The notes under the pieces are model-generated. The model worked only from the letters and a program-made list of their open reading frames with translations. It was not told the origin of the DNA and did not search any database. DNA of 64,000 nucleotides from Albula goreensis (Eukaryota; Chordata; Actinopteri; Albuliformes; Albulidae): assembly GCA_022829145.1 (NCBI GenBank), contig CM040742.1:4649658-4713657 (forward strand), in the 5' to 3' direction. A program made the translations under genes and the position numbers. This document shows, piece by piece, positions 40,175 through 54,392 of this stretch; positions within the stretch are counted from its first letter, which is position 1, and each line of letters begins with the position of its first letter.

Positions 40175-42395
40175 TAAACAGAGGAAAAAAAACATGCAAA
40201 AAGATACAAAATCACAAAAAGAGAAATTATAATTAAAAATAAACTTTACTGTAAAAAGAAACATAAAGATTAAACTATCTGTTTAACTCCAAGGGAGCAC
40301 CACCCACACACCACAGACTGACAGTTACGACTTGTTTCCACTCATCGCTGGATGTTACCCACCTATCCACCATTAAAACAGTAAGCAGCTGCTAAAACGA
40401 AGTAATAACATTATATATGAACTGTGTTTCCTACTTGATTAAAATGATAAAGAACTGAGTGTTTATTTCCCTAATTAACCAAGAACTTTTGTACACGTTC
40501 AAGCTATTATAAAAGTGTTTGCAATGTTCAAATGGAAATATTGCCGAGTTATGAGGAAAAGTCCTTTTTCGTGTGAGCTAACATTTGACTTCTTCAGCAC
40601 AAAGCAGATATTTTAGATTTTTTTTTTAACCAAAACTTAAAACCTTTTTAAAAGAGGTTATCATAGTATACTTGCCACCATATTTACCTGTGAGTAGAAG
40701 TGTGCGTATATGTACATATATGGGTATGTATGCGTGTATATATACTCACACTCACACACAATTCTCGAAACACATACATGAGGGCTAAGCATGCTGTCAG
40801 AGATGTGTTGAATTGTCACACAGTCTGTAATGTTAAAGGTACGTTGTGCATATACACAGGCAAGGAAACATGCAATATGCATCGCATTAGAGCTGTACAC
40901 ATATTCAACCGGTCAGTAGATCCTCTGTCAACAGGGCCTGTTAAAATATGGCATTTTCAAGAAATGTTAACATTTTATTTGATTTGTTTTGATTGAAATT
41001 GTAGTTATTGCAGATGAGGAGTGTGCTATACCTTTGTGTCAACTTGTCATGCGATGTGTTTCAAAAGTACCTGACTTTTTGGTTAGGAGGTGCAGTGACA
41101 ACATGCAGCAATGTCCAGGTTGAAAGTCTGGCGGTTGCCGTCACCTGACAAATGGTTACAGCTGTTACTCTTTCAACATTGAATCCTCAACGCAACAGTA
41201 TCATGTCCACGGAAAATTTGGGGGCCAAAAAAGAGGGGAAAAAATGGCTTTATGAAAGTGCTCACTTTAAAAAAAAATACAGAAGAAAGAAATAATATTA
41301 AGAATACATAATAATATTAAATACAAATTATGATTTTGTGAATCAGATGTATTTCAATCTTTATTAAAACCCCACGTTTTCTGTGGGGAGGGGGGAAACG
41401 TGAAATAATCTAGCAAATGGGAGAGACGGACTGAAGGTCTACCAATAGGAGCAAGGGAGGCAGTGGGAGAGAGCACAGCTGCAGCATGTTACCTGTACAA
41501 GGCTGCATACCTGTGGAAAGCATCCTCTTAAAGAGTTTCAAAAAAAAAAAAAAAAAAAGAGGGAAGAAAAAAACGACCTGGTGCCTTACACACTCCGCAT
41601 GTTTACATGCCTGTTCGGTGCTTTGGATCGCTGTTCGTTCTTTTTTTTTCTGTTTTATTTTTTGTTTGTTTGGGGTTTATTTTTTTTTTGGGGGGGGGGG
41701 ATTTGGGTTGGGTTTGGTGGGGATACTAGCTTGCTGCCCCAGCTCAGCTGGCTGGCATCACTGATGGGATCAAAATGCCCTAAAAAAGAAAGACGAGCAG
41801 AATGCGAGATATTCTGTAATTGTTCTCAGCTGTCCAGGCATCGGCTCTCATGTAAACATGAATGGTATTATGTGGAAGACTCTTTGGGCCGAGGGGATCA
41901 GGGGTGACTGGGTCAGGAGAAACAGACGCCTATATAGCCCTTTGTGATGTTTTCTGTATGTAGACCTATGGCTTGGGCAGTATGTGTAGTTTGTAAGTCG
42001 CTAAAGACCTCATATAGGGGGGATTAGTTAGCATGTCTAATTTGTTTTGTATTTTATTTTTGTTTTTGTTGTTTTGTTTTCTTTTAAGCGTTATTCCACA
42101 TTATTTGTCATTTTTGAACATTTGGCTCACAAAGGGTTTCCGTGCTACATTTCATTACTGTGTGCAATATTGTACGTGCCAATGGTGGCAATATATGTAT
42201 ATCAATTAAATATATGAGTAATATTTGAAAGCATGAGGCTGAATTCCACATTTATTTCTCTTCGGGGTTTAAGGCCTTTATCTGCACTTAAAAAAGAGAG
42301 GTTTTTTTTGTTGTTTTTTTCTTTTAAAAAGGAGCTCCTTGGTTTTGGAGAACTGCCTGTCTGACAGAAAACCAATCAGAGCTTTGGTGTCTGTG

Positions 42396-42482
<87 letters not shown>

Positions 42483-42890
42483 TGGTGCAGCAGCGTTGCT
42501 CAGTTGTGTTTTGCCATCTCTCTATTACCCCAGCTCGGAGGCCTGCTTGAAATTTGTTGTGAATTGTGAGGGTGGGCTTTTGAGGGAGGGGCGGGTGCCT
42601 GACACTGGTGGCTTTAATCCCGCATTCGTGGTTCCTAAAATATTTTTGGCAAAAAGTACCTGAGGATATTCTGACAGGTGTATGATGTGGTACTCTGCTT
42701 CCAGCAATTCCTTGCACAGAAACCTCCATCCGGAGGAAATGCCTGACCAATCTTCGCTTGTTTTAAATGGATCTCAATGGATTGAATGTCTTGTACGGAA
42801 CTTATTTTCTCTATCTCTCTCTTTCTGTTCTTCTCAACTTACGTTGCCTCCCATTTCAGAGTAAAGTTTATGGAATAAACTCATTCAACA
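40175..42890 (+). other. pura: Probable long 3'UTR and downstream flank of pura
   Basis: No coding frame of note follows the pura stop. AATAAA signals occur at 40238-40243, close to the stop, and at 42874-42879. Pur-alpha mRNAs of vertebrates have long 3'UTRs, so use of the distal signal is plausible but not shown. The stretch includes poly(A) and poly(T)/poly(G) runs near 41541-41700 and a long (CA)n tract at 42400-42479. Confidence 0.35.
42400..42479. repeat. (CA)n microsatellite
   Basis: About 40 CA units, within the proposed pura 3' region. Confidence 0.98.
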
Positions 42891-45800
42891 ATGAGTGAAG
42901 TATGATTTATGTACATTTTACAAATTTTAAAATAAAAAATGTTAATTGACCCATGTCTGAAGAACAACATGTTTTATCTTTAGACTTTATCAATGTGTTT
43001 TTACTACGTTTTTGTTTTATTTTCGTTTATTCAGTTAATTTTTTTTTATTTTATTTCATTTTGTTTTTGGAGTGGGGCCCAGCTTATGTCTGTTAAGTTT
43101 TGTGGAGAACAGGGGTGGGTATTCAAAATTCCGCAGGCCCACTGTGGACAGTTTTGTTGCCATTTCAGCTTGTCCCCCTAAAATTTCAGTCTCCAGATCG
43201 TGCACTGTAGTGGTCACCTGCATTCTGAGTCTTGTAACGTCCAAATGCTGTATATTGTGTAATGACTGTAGGCGGTTGTTGGGGTTTTTTTTTTCTTTTT
43301 TGGAGTATTTTCAAATGTTGACCTGTTGCTAGGTGTCAGAACTTGCTTAATTCTCTTGTTCAGTGGCTGTGGAGAGGGAAAGATTCTGACGGCTTGTAAT
43401 AGAATGGGAGTGTAGCCAGAGGTTGGCTGTCCTTAATTAACTATTTCAACACCCAAAGAGTTGCACTTTTAACATACAAGCCCTGTTGTGGGTTGTTTTC
43501 CATTTTTCTCTTGGCAGGCACCCAAATCCATGGTGACCTACATTGTATTTCATGCATTTAAGATTTATATTACTGAATTGACTTATTGAATATTTGTTTT
43601 TCTTTTATTTCTTTTGCTACCCCTAGTTTATAAATTCCCTGGATTGCAAATTCCGTGTAATCTGTTAACAAGTCTCCATACCCGTTATGCCACAGTGCTG
43701 CCTAAATCATCACGTATTTTTACGTGCGATGATATAATGAATCTCGATATCAAAGGGCTTTTACGTTGCTTTTATATTTGCAAAAACTTAAGCAAGATAA
43801 ACAAATCCCGTAAAATTAATCATTTGACAACATCTTCTCAGGAATCACCTCGGGAAGATTCACAATTAGCATTTATAAAGTACACGGCACAAAGGCTTCG
43901 TTAAATCCGTTCAACTTTACTGTGGCCAACTTAATTTTTTTTCTGGACTGTGGACGTAGGCAGTGCATGCTAAAAATAATCATAGCTTAATACATTGTTT
44001 AACGCTTGCGCCGCTGTCCGTGCTGAGAGTTTAAGCGCACCACCTGTAACACGCAGGGTGACATGCTAGAAGAATCGGTCTCCCTCTCCCCGCGTATTGG
44101 AATACTTATGCGAAAGTTTTGTCAAAGTATCCCGCTAGGCATTTGTGGTGCAGTTTTCGTGCTTGTCTTTTGGCCTGCCTTAGCATTCTATGGTATGCTG
44201 TGGTATTCTTGACAACAAAACGCCGTAGGCTCAACGAGAAACGCATCGCAGCTAAATTCTTAGATCGAGCAGGGTACCCTCTTTCTGCGTATAATGTACT
44301 TGAGAAGAGGAAAAGTCAGAAAGCAACGCGCCGGAGGACTTGGCTATGTCCATGTCTCTGGTGAGAACTAACCGACCGACTCACGAGTGTTTCCACACAC
44401 TCTCCCGTGTGATTAAAAAAGTAAAATGAAAACCGTTTAATTATGTTTTGTCCTATCTGGAACTGATAAGCAGTATTAGAGGCGTTGACTGATAATGTTT
44501 TTCAGACGTAGTTCTGTAAGAAAATACGTGAGATAATACAGTAACAGAAGTGAAATAGTTTACCTTCACACTGACTCTAAAACTTTCTCTCTTTCGTTCT
44601 CCTGAAATTGTTTAATTATAGACCTATAATTAGGGGTCGATTTGTCGAAAAAAAATCAAGGAGGTTGGAGGTATATGCCTATATTTGTTTTATTTTCAAG
44701 TGTAATCATAAGAAAAAAGACAGAAAATGTATTATTAATACAAAAACTATTCTGTTATTTACAATATTAGTAGGCTATATTTATACAGTAAGAACAATGA
44801 TATTACTAGCTCGGGATTTCCAAAACAGACCTCTACACTATCACAGCTGCATAAAAGTTATTGCTCCATATACTTTTTACATTCAATACGCCACTCTCAT
44901 TAGAATCTAAAATCTAAGTCATGGTATTTCAAGCAAATGAATACGTTAGATAGCTCACATGTTCATTTTCTCACAAGTGAACAGATTAGCTGCCAACGAA
45001 CATGTTATAACGAACACGTGAACATGTTATTATCTGCGACGGTCTCCTTCAAGAGTAAACATTGGTTGAGATGCCAGTTACAAGTTTTGTTACATAAGGG
45101 ACATATTATGTATTAATAATACATGAGACTGGTTATCATCTCACCTGTCGTTTTCTTCGAAACTTACAAGCTCCTGGGGAACCGGTCTCTAAGCCATTTT
45201 AACCTGTAGCATCTGCAATTCTCGGTCAAAGCAACACTCACTGTCAAGTTGCAGAATCCAGCGTGAAGCATGCATTTGCAGGCTCCAATCAAATAAGCAA
45301 TAAGCAATCAAAAGCCACAAAGGCACAGAGGATACAAAACAACACAAACTGGAGCGCAAATAACGTAAAATTGACATTTAAATATCGCTGAGGTTTCGTC
45401 TTTTCGTGAATAGGCGGTAAATAGCATACAAAATTCCATTAAAGCGAAGGGGATGGTTGTGAGCAAGATTTTTTCTGAGGCTGATGGCATCCCCCCTCAC
45501 CTCGAGCCCTGCCTATTATGATGCAACACTTGCAAAACTTCAAACTCGTAAATACCTATAGAAATTAACATAAAGATCCACACAAATGAAGTAAAACTGC
45601 GCCCGCATTTTGTCACAATATGCACATGTACTTAGAAAAATCATGAGGGCATATGATATATCTACCGTTAAAATTGTGTATTAATTCATTTCGTTTTGGA
45701 TAAAATGCTATTCTTAATCGCAAAACACATTTTATTGGATGAGTATATTCGTCAGAAGTGCTTTTATTTCTAGTTGACATGCACATCTGCCCGACGTCTG

Positions 45801-46364
45801 TGCATCAGGTCCAGGGGCGTATCAAGCATTCTTAAAGTGGGGTGGGGGGGAGGCAAGCTGTGAGTAGCTCACTGTTAGTTGACTTTTTGCATACTTGACC
45901 CACAAAAATACAAATGCTATAACTAGCCTAGTCTACATGTTATAAAATACTCTCAAGATATTCACATGAACAGGGAATTGCACAAGTCTTACAATTGTTT
46001 TGAGAAATAATAAAGTAACTGCCCTTTATGAATGAAGAAATACGTGTACAAAAATATGTAGGCTGCTACATTGTGATTAGACATTGTTCCAATTAAACTT
46101 TTGACTGCCCTCTCTGGTATTCAAAGAAATAAATCATGAGATTTTAATATTTCACCACTCAAAGTTAACCAAGACAAATATAGCGTAGTCAGACTAGTAT
46201 TGTCATATAGGCCTTTAATGTATGTGAATATGTGATGGTAGACCACAGGTTTGCAAAACGAGAGAGAAAAAATGTGTGTTTAAAATATGAAAATAGGATA
46301 TTCAATCTGAGAGACTTGTGTACTTCAATAATAGTGGGGCAGAACCCTTACAGCAACCAAAGAT
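42891..46364. other. Intergenic stretch, no gene recognised
   Basis: Mostly AT-rich unique-looking sequence. A GC-richer patch at 43990-44400 has short overlapping frames in two registers but no family match. An imperfect hairpin lies at 43708-43731. Near 45830 there is a CAGGGGCGT motif beside a G-run, which may be the end of a decayed DNA transposon; no partner was established. Confidence 0.5.
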
Positions 46365-46545
46365 TTTAGCTAAGTGGTTAGCGTGTCTAACCCCTCGACC
46401 CAGTGCTGCAGGTTCGAATCCTGATGCAGACATAGCGTTAGTAAGACAACTGTACGGGCGTAGGTTGGGCTAGGTGATGGTCCCGAAAAAGTGCGGGGGA
46501 CACGTCCCCCACATCTGCAATGCCCGTTAAAAGGACTCTGTATTC
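46365..46545 (+). repeat. tRNA-derived SINE or tRNA pseudogene
   Basis: A-box-like TAGCTAAGTGGTTAGCG (about 46367-46383) and a perfect B-box GGTTCGAATCC (46411-46421) give a tRNA-like head. It is followed by non-tRNA sequence with a GC-rich inverted repeat (GTGCGGGGGACA...CGTCCCCCAC, about 46490-46512). The arms do not fold as a clean tRNA by eye. The LINE target-site duplication begins immediately downstream. Confidence 0.5.
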
Positions 46546-46561
46546 ACTTCAAATTGGAAAT

Positions 46562-49500
46562 GGATTCCGCTCAAGATGGCGGCCTGAGCAGCAGGGTTTT
46601 GTGAGCTCTCCATCAAGTTCCTAACAAAGTTAGTTTAACAGTGTGCATCCCCCCATTATCGTTCGCTTAATACATATGTTAGCTACTTAAATGTCAGGAA
46701 ACAGCAATGAAACCGGCCAAAAGCCCACCAGTGAATCAAAAGAAGGAGAGGGAGATTTGTGGCTATAAATGTCGTAAGTCTTAGTTTCTATACACAGGGA
46801 AAGAAAATGGAGGTTTTAAGTGGTCAGCTGAAACAGAATGGCGCAATGATAGCCAATGTAGCTAAAGCTACTCAGTTCAACGAAAACTGAAATGAAAGAA
46901 TGCAAAAAGAAAGTGTCTGCGCTCAAAGAACAAGTTTCCCGGCAAAGAGAAGAAAATGAGGAACTGAAAGAGCGATCAAAGGAACAGGATAGGCACAAGA
47001 GAAGATGGAAGCTTCGAGTTAGAGGGCTAAGAGAAAAGATGGAGGAGGATGTCAGAGGGAATTAAGTTTTGACAAAGATTGTGTCACAATGGGCACATAA
47101 AATGGAGGATATAGTGGATGTGGCACACAGGCTAGGTAAAAAAGAAGAAAGGATAGACAGACAGATCTCCAGAATCATCCAATTCACAAAATGGCTCCAC
47201 AGAGATCGCGTTTGGAAAACATTAAAGGACTTAGCAGATTGCAAGGAACTGGGCCTTCCATTTACCGAAGATCTTACGAGGGACTACAAGTTAGCAAGAG
47301 GGATGCTTGGGCCTAACATTCAACAAGCAAGAAACAGTGGGCAGAAAGTTTACTTTCGAGAGCCATATGCTTTCATAAATTGTCGACGCATTACAGAAAA
47401 TACTGAACAAAAAGAGGCAATTATTTTAGTTATGGTTGTAGCTAATTACTGGAACATAGCCAACTACTACCCTTTCTTGAGCAAGTGTACTTGTTATGTT
47501 CTACTGAATGTTTATTGGCAACCATTTCTATTCACGTTTTAGTTGCAAGGTTTTCGTTGAAAAGAACTATTTCTTTTATTTCGTTAAATGCAAGAGGTCT
47601 TAATGATAGTGTTAAAAGAAAGGGCATTCTTTCGTTTTGTAAAGGATATGAAGCTAACTATATTTTTGCAAGAAAAACACTCTAGGGCCTGTGTTGGCAA
47701 CCTTTCGGACAAATCAATGGGGTGATACAATGCTGTTAATCAAGGAACCAATAGATCGGCTGGGGTTGCCATTTATTTTAATAAAATCCCTGGAAAAGTA
47801 ATTACTGTAATAAGTAATCTGACTGATATTATCTGGTAGTTTTCCTAAATGTTGATGGAACGTATTTTATTTTTGCCAATGTCAATGTCTATAATCTTAA
47901 AACCAAATGGTTATTGGACAAATATTATAAAAGAGCTTCAAACTACAGAATGTATACTAGTGGGAGGTGATTTTAATATAGTCCCAGATGGAACGGCTGG
48001 GAAGATGTCCCTCAAAATATAACAGCCGTCATTATAATAACGCTATGATAGATTTCTGCCTGAATAACTCAGATGACAGATGTATGACAGTTGTATGGAG
48101 GTATGTAAACCCAGGCGCCAAACAATTCATGTGGATTAAACCTAATTGCAGTTGCAAGAACAGACTTGTGGTTTTTAAGCTCCAATTTCTTCAGATTTGT
48201 TTCTACGGTCTCTATTTCAGCAGCCATAGTAACAGATCACTGTCTCGTATCTCTAAAATTAAAGCCAGACTTAAAAGAAAGAAATAAAAAAGATTATCGG
48301 AAATGTAACACAAACCTTTTGGAATGCTGCATAAGAATAAGAGAAATCATTTCTAACATTAAGAACAATAATGTTACTAATAGTTTGAATTCTGTAAATT
48401 TAAAATCTGAGAATGTTGTATTCAATTTAGTATAGTCAAAAGTAAGAAAATGAAAGAATCTAAACTTAACATTAAGATATTAATCGGTGTTGTGCTAACA
48501 TAGAGATGTCTGAGGGAGCGAAGAATACACTTATTATATCAGATAAATATTACTGAATATGAAACTAGGATTAATAATGCTACTCTCAAAACCAGGCAAA
48601 GACAAAAGGCGCATAAATAATCGAAGACCTGTAACTTTTCTTAATACAGATTATAAAATCTTTGCCCATGCAATTGCAACAAGATTAAAAGTATGTCTAC
48701 CTAAATTTATAAGCAAAACACAATCAGGCTTTCTTAAGGGAAGGAGTATACACAACAATGTTAGATTGGTTCTAGATATATTGGACTATAGATACTTAAT
48801 TGAAGACAAAGGCTTTACACTATATTTAGACTTCTGCAAAGCCTTTGATAATGTTGAACATACATTTTTATTTCAAACACTATGATATTGTGGTTTCGGA
48901 AGGAAGTTCATACACATTATTGAAATGTTATGTTATGATATAAATAGCTCTATTTCACTTCCCTACGGAACATAAAAAAGATTTCAAGTGGAACGTGGTC
49001 TAAAACAAGGTTATAGTTGCTCACCCCTGCTTTTCATATTGGTAGCTGAAATGTTAATAATTTATATTAAAGACAGATCTCAAATTATTCCCTTGAATAT
49101 TTTAAGTACTTCATTGTTGATAAGTCAATTGGCAGATGATACAACTCTTTAACAAATAAGGCACAAATTCCAATTGCAATGAAATCCATTGATGTATTCT
49201 CTAAGGCACCAGGCTTATACTTGTGTATACTTGCTTATACTTATATATATTCAAATAAATGTGAATTGATGGCATATTCAAATTAAATCAGAGGTTAAAT
49301 ATCTAGGAATTATCATTTGCAACGGCCTTAATAAAAGAGTGTAACTTAATATTCAAAGTAATATTCAGAAAGTTGAAAAGACCTTGAACAGCTGGCTACA
49401 GAGACATTGCAAACCTTGGACGTGTTTTACTGTCCAAGTCAGACAGCCTACGAACATTTATATATCTAGCATATTCCCTGGATATTCCAAATTATTCAAT

Positions 49501-50100
49501 TAAAACACTGAATAAGGTAAATTTTATTTTTTTCTGGAAGAATTAATACCATTACATAAACAAAGGAGAAGGTGAAGCCTTGCAAGGAGAGAGGATTGAA
49601 TTGGCTTGAAAATAACAAATGGTACTCTGAAATTAAAATGGCAACAATGTCTTTTTCGCGGTGGACAAACTTTTTGTTTTAAATTCATATCGGAACTCGT
49701 CAGGGGTCTGGGAGGTATCTCTTTTTTACTGAAATGTGATTTTGAGTTGACCAAAGTTGCTGCCCAAAATCAAAGACGTTTAAAATATTAAATAAATATC
49801 CATGCTATGATTTCTGATGTTGGCTATTTTTTTTATACATAAAACTCCACCAGTTTGTTACCTTTATGAATGAGCTTGCCCAGTTTGTAAGAAGTACTAA
49901 ATTGACTAAAAAAGGCTCATGACCTGTATAATGCCCCATCAAAAATGGACTTTACATAGAATATCTTGCAAAGTATATTTCCTTATTGTTAAGAAAATGT
50001 TACTATGCTGCTCAGAGTAGATATTTTCTGTTTGTTACTTTAGTATGTAACTTTCATTGTGCCTGTTTGACATTGTTGGTCGTCTTGCAATAAAAAAAAA
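46562..50100 (+). mobile_element. Tx1/L1-type LINE, internally deleted and decayed
   Basis: A non-LTR retrotransposon copy of 3.5 kb, flanked by 14-bp near-identical direct repeats (46548-46561 and 50101-50114, one mismatch). It starts with a CAAGATGGCGGC-bearing 5' end and finishes in AATAAAAAAAAA. ORF1 remains (46691 to about 47480) show a charged coiled coil, then an L1 ORF1p-like domain (RRWKLRVRGLREK, VDVAHRLGKKEE, YFREPYAFI). ORF2 remains show an endonuclease start (FISLNARGLNDS, about 47580) and reverse transcriptase (48559-49150) with YLDFCKAFDNVEH and a degenerate LADD box at about 49130. Stops and frameshifts are frequent, and the part between endonuclease and RT is much shorter than in intact Tx1/L1 elements. 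No functional protein is expected. Confidence 0.9.
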
Positions 50101-50114
50101 TTCAACTTGGAAAT

Positions 50115-53100
50115 CAGCCGGTATCCAGACACAAACCAAACAAAAAAAAAAAAAGTCAGCTGTTTTGTTTGTTAGCAATGTCCCAGTTGGCTTATGACAT
50201 CTCAAAAAAGAAAGTTACGGCATAGGACTGTATCTCTTTGGCTTTTGATCAGTATTATTGTTCATGACTGGTATATCTTCATCTCTAAACAAGACATAAT
50301 TCCGTAACTGTGAATCCAGAATAGCTAATCTTATGTACCTTTTCACCTTTAGTGCACATATCAGTAAAAAGCAACAAGAGATCTAGTAATTGAGGTCGAA
50401 GCATTACAATTTATTTTAAAATCTTAAATGTATTAGTTTTAAAATCATAAAATGAATTACAATTGTTCATATGGCTACTGAACATTAGCTAATGAGTTGC
50501 AATCATGATTGAAACTCAAATTTCATAACATCAAAATGTTTGCATATTGGTTGATGGAGAACTGCACAAACGTACTTTATTATATGATCTTAGGAAAAGA
50601 ATACTGAGAGCTTGGACATTTTTTTCATTTACTTGATCAATGCTTGATACTTGCAAACAAGCTCTTTGTATTCTTAAAATATACCCAATCATACCTTTCC
50701 AAAAGGTATAAATATGCGTTTTAAGTTCTGTTGAAAGAAGTCAGTATTTATGCAGTACTGTTTAAATTAATTTTGATATTCAAAGTTCCAATATTAATAA
50801 TGTTGAGGTTGTGAATTTTAGAGGGAACAATTCCTATTTTTTTCTTTCCCTCCAGCTAATATTTCTTTTTATAGTTTGCATTGTCATTTACTCTCTTGTA
50901 TTGCTTGGGAAGTTTTTGTTTTTCTGAACAGAAATGCATGTATTAAACCGTGAGCTGTTGCATCTTAGCCTGCCTTTTATGTTTGATCGTGAAAGACAAT
51001 AAATAGTGGCAAAATAGATTCTTGTCTTGGGTTGAGTTCTGCCCTTTTTCAGTTCATTAAAATTTGGGAAAATCGAAGCATATACGTGGCATTTTCTCCC
51101 TTTACGGGTTTGTTTTGGAGTTGCAGTGCAGATCATATCCTGGTATTCTCCTTTCACATATTCTGTTTCAGCGAGGCAGTTTCTGTGGCCTAACCAGCAC
51201 TGTTTAGACACATTTTGTTTTTAGTTTGTGAATCATTCTTTGTGTACTTCCATGCTTAAAATGGAGTTTTCATTGGTAAAATAGACAGTGTTGCATTCAC
51301 ATTTTGTTTGAATCTAGCCCCAGTATTTTCCAATAATGTTTTCAAGTGACAAGGTGAAAGCCACAGAGGACCTTGATGTATTTTCTCTTCAAGCTTCAAA
51401 CTCAAATCAGCCATTTCTGCAGAAATTTTCATGAAACCCAGCCCCTGTTTTTTTAATTGTTTTATTTATTTTTTTAATCATGAAAGTTGTCCTAAAAACC
51501 CTATCAATGTCCACCTTACAATGTCAAGCATCCATGTTGGAAAGGATACTGATTGTGTTTTATTTTTCTTTCTTTCTTTTCCAGTTTTCAGCCTCTATCC
51601 TACTTACTGTGTATGGTTTTCAATGAACTTGCTGTTCTCCTCACTGTTCCCTACTGCCCTTGTGACATTCAACATAGAAGGTCAAAGTCAAGGTCACAGA
51701 CGGTCCTGATCAGTTAAGAGTTCCTTATTATTGTACTTGTGCATAATCTGTTTCCCTCAGTGGTAGCAAACATACTATATATTTAACCTTCTTGCAAGTT
51801 TCATTCCTCTGTATTATAATAACTGGACATTTGTATAATATTCTCAATTTCATACAGTCCTAGCTCTCATTCTGTACTTTTCATACAGGCAGGTGATTCA
51901 CTTGCCTAAATGGGACTTCCACATATGGAATATTTGGGGAGATGTCTCACTTTTCGTCCTGTTATTTACTACAGACTGTTCAAATCTGTTTGGGATTGCT
52001 GAAGTTCAAATAAAAGTGATATTTGAATGTTTAGAAAATGTTTTGTTTTTCCCGTTGAATAGCAGAACACTCAATTGGTAAAGTTCACTACCCAGAATGC
52101 TGTGCTGCAAGAGGGATATTGGAACGGAATGTGTCTTAGACAATGGAGTTGATTCACATCCAACTTTTCTGCAAAGTGAGCTCAGTCAGTTTTGGGATCT
52201 CTCTCTCTCCATCCAGCATTTGTTTAGCGGCTCATGAGGGAGACCTCCTGATCTTGCTTTGCATAGTTGTGGACCGGAGAGGAATTTCGACCTGGTTTCA
52301 ATCATTACTGATGCAACACGATCCTGAAAATCAATAATAATTCTGACTCTCTGAAACTGAAAATCTGATAACAGCATATTCCTCTCAGCTGCAATGAATG
52401 CATCTGATGTCATTTTGATCCTGCCAATTTTAATTACCCCCTTTACGCGTATCCGTTGATTAAAGTACCTAATGTCACAACAGTCCTGTTCGTATGCACT
52501 TATCAGGAGTTGGCTGTTGAGGGCGTTAGTTTTCAGTATGAGTGAACCAGGCATTTTAATGCACTCTGATTATTTTGTGGTGCCAAATGCAGAACATAAC
52601 ATCTCAGCAGCCTATAATCTCAGCAGAGTTAATGTTGCAGTTGCTGTATGCCTTCCTCAGTAGAACTGCAGAGTCAAACAGTAGAGTGAGAAGTTGACAG
52701 CTGATACCTGTTAAATGTTATTTTGCATGGTTTTTACTTTGTTACTGTGCCTATTTTATTTTATTATCCGTGGGTTAGAATTATCTTTGGTACTGCATGG
52801 CCTTTGCATTACCCCTTATGCTGACCACATAAAGAGAGCTGAAAACATTTTTTGGCCCGTGTTCATGCAGCATTTTTCTATGGGATGTAACGCTAGCATT
52901 AGTATCTTAGAACAGTTCAGAAACAAAAACGCTTCTCTCCAAGCTATTTGCAAAAAAAAAAAAAAATCTGCGTCACAGTTAAGGAATATAAATGAATCCT
53001 GCCTCTTATCTCTAGTGACATCTTACACAGCTTATTGTGAAGGTACAGAGAATCCTCTTTACCTTGACCCTGAAAGTATGTTGCCTATTATACGAAGGCA

Positions 53101-54392
53101 CGAGTTCTCATGAATACTCATGATACATCTCAGAGTTTTAGCGTTCTTTGATACGATGATTTCATTTCGGTTATTGCAAGCTACAACTCCATGTCGCTGC
53201 TTTGGCCACATACTTTGAATTCAGTACAATATTGCTGGACCACAGTTACAGCTCAGCGAGAGCCCCACACAGTGACATCTAAATAGCTGCATCATATAAA
53301 ACAGTATTTATGGCACCTGGCCACGTTTCCTACCGCTTTGCAAAATAGGTTTGTCCACTACAGCCAACATCCTTTCTGTTATTTGGATGGAGGGGGTGCA
53401 TTACCAGAGTATTGTCATTATTTTAATAGGTTCACCATTTATTTACCGTTCACTGTAATGCCGGCAGATATGAAATACATACATATACAGTTGGGGTTGG
53501 GTTTAACCACCAGACACCTACATGTGAATATTTATTAGCAGTAAAACACGAAATTTTAGACCATATCCATTTTCCAGAACACGGTTATGTTATTTCTTTA
53601 GTGGAAAGGCTACAATGCATTATCTTCAGTGAGTAACATTTATAATTAACAAAAATTTGGTGTAGAATTCTGTTGATTAATTGACTGGACTAATTAGTCC
53701 AATGGGAGCTGAGCTTGGTGGGGAGGTAAAAGCATGCTGGGCTTTAGATATTTGGGTAGACACTCCTTATATTTGTTCAGTGAAGTACCGAGCGGCAAAG
53801 CAGGAAGGTAAATCGGTGTCTGTAAATGAATTTCACTGTTATACATAAACCAGTCCAAGGCTTCTGCGTTTTGTAGATCCGTTTATGTGGGTGCATGACT
53901 TGGTAGGAATCAGTCTGCATTCAGGGCCTTCATGCTGACAGAGATGAAAGTGAGGGTTGCTAATGTAAAACTGACCCATCACAATAAACCCTTCAAAGCA
54001 TTCCTTTTTTATGATTTGAAATAATACTACTGTTTATGCCACCTTGTAATATCAATGTGTATATCATATCCCCTCAGGTGAATTCACTGTTTTTAGCTTG
54101 TGCGACAGTGCACTTTTGATGTCTACCACTAGGTGGAACTGCTGTGCAATGCCTCTTGGGTTTGCAGACATGACCAGTGGCCTAAAATTATCAGGGAAAA
54201 GTGAGACTTTGAGGCTTGCAGTATGTTTCAGCAGCTCTGGACGTGCAACATTTAAGTAAATGTTAGCAGACTTAACAATATTGTTTGCATACTGTACATA
54301 CAGACATGAGGAATGAAGGACAAAGGTAAAGAGGGTCCCAAGATGCCAGCCGTAGTTATCTTTCTGTCCATGTTCAGCTCTTGAATTACAAA
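50115..54392. other. Intergenic stretch, no gene recognised
   Basis: AT-rich, with only short frames and no family motif. Poly(A) runs occur near 50142-50153 and 52952-52966. Confidence 0.5.

Noticed and set aside
44108-44364. 34-codon hydrophobic ORF and an overlapping longer frame in another register, considered as an IGIP or micropeptide candidate
   Set aside because: No similarity to IGIP beyond a generic signal-like core. The longer frame lacks an ATG at its start.
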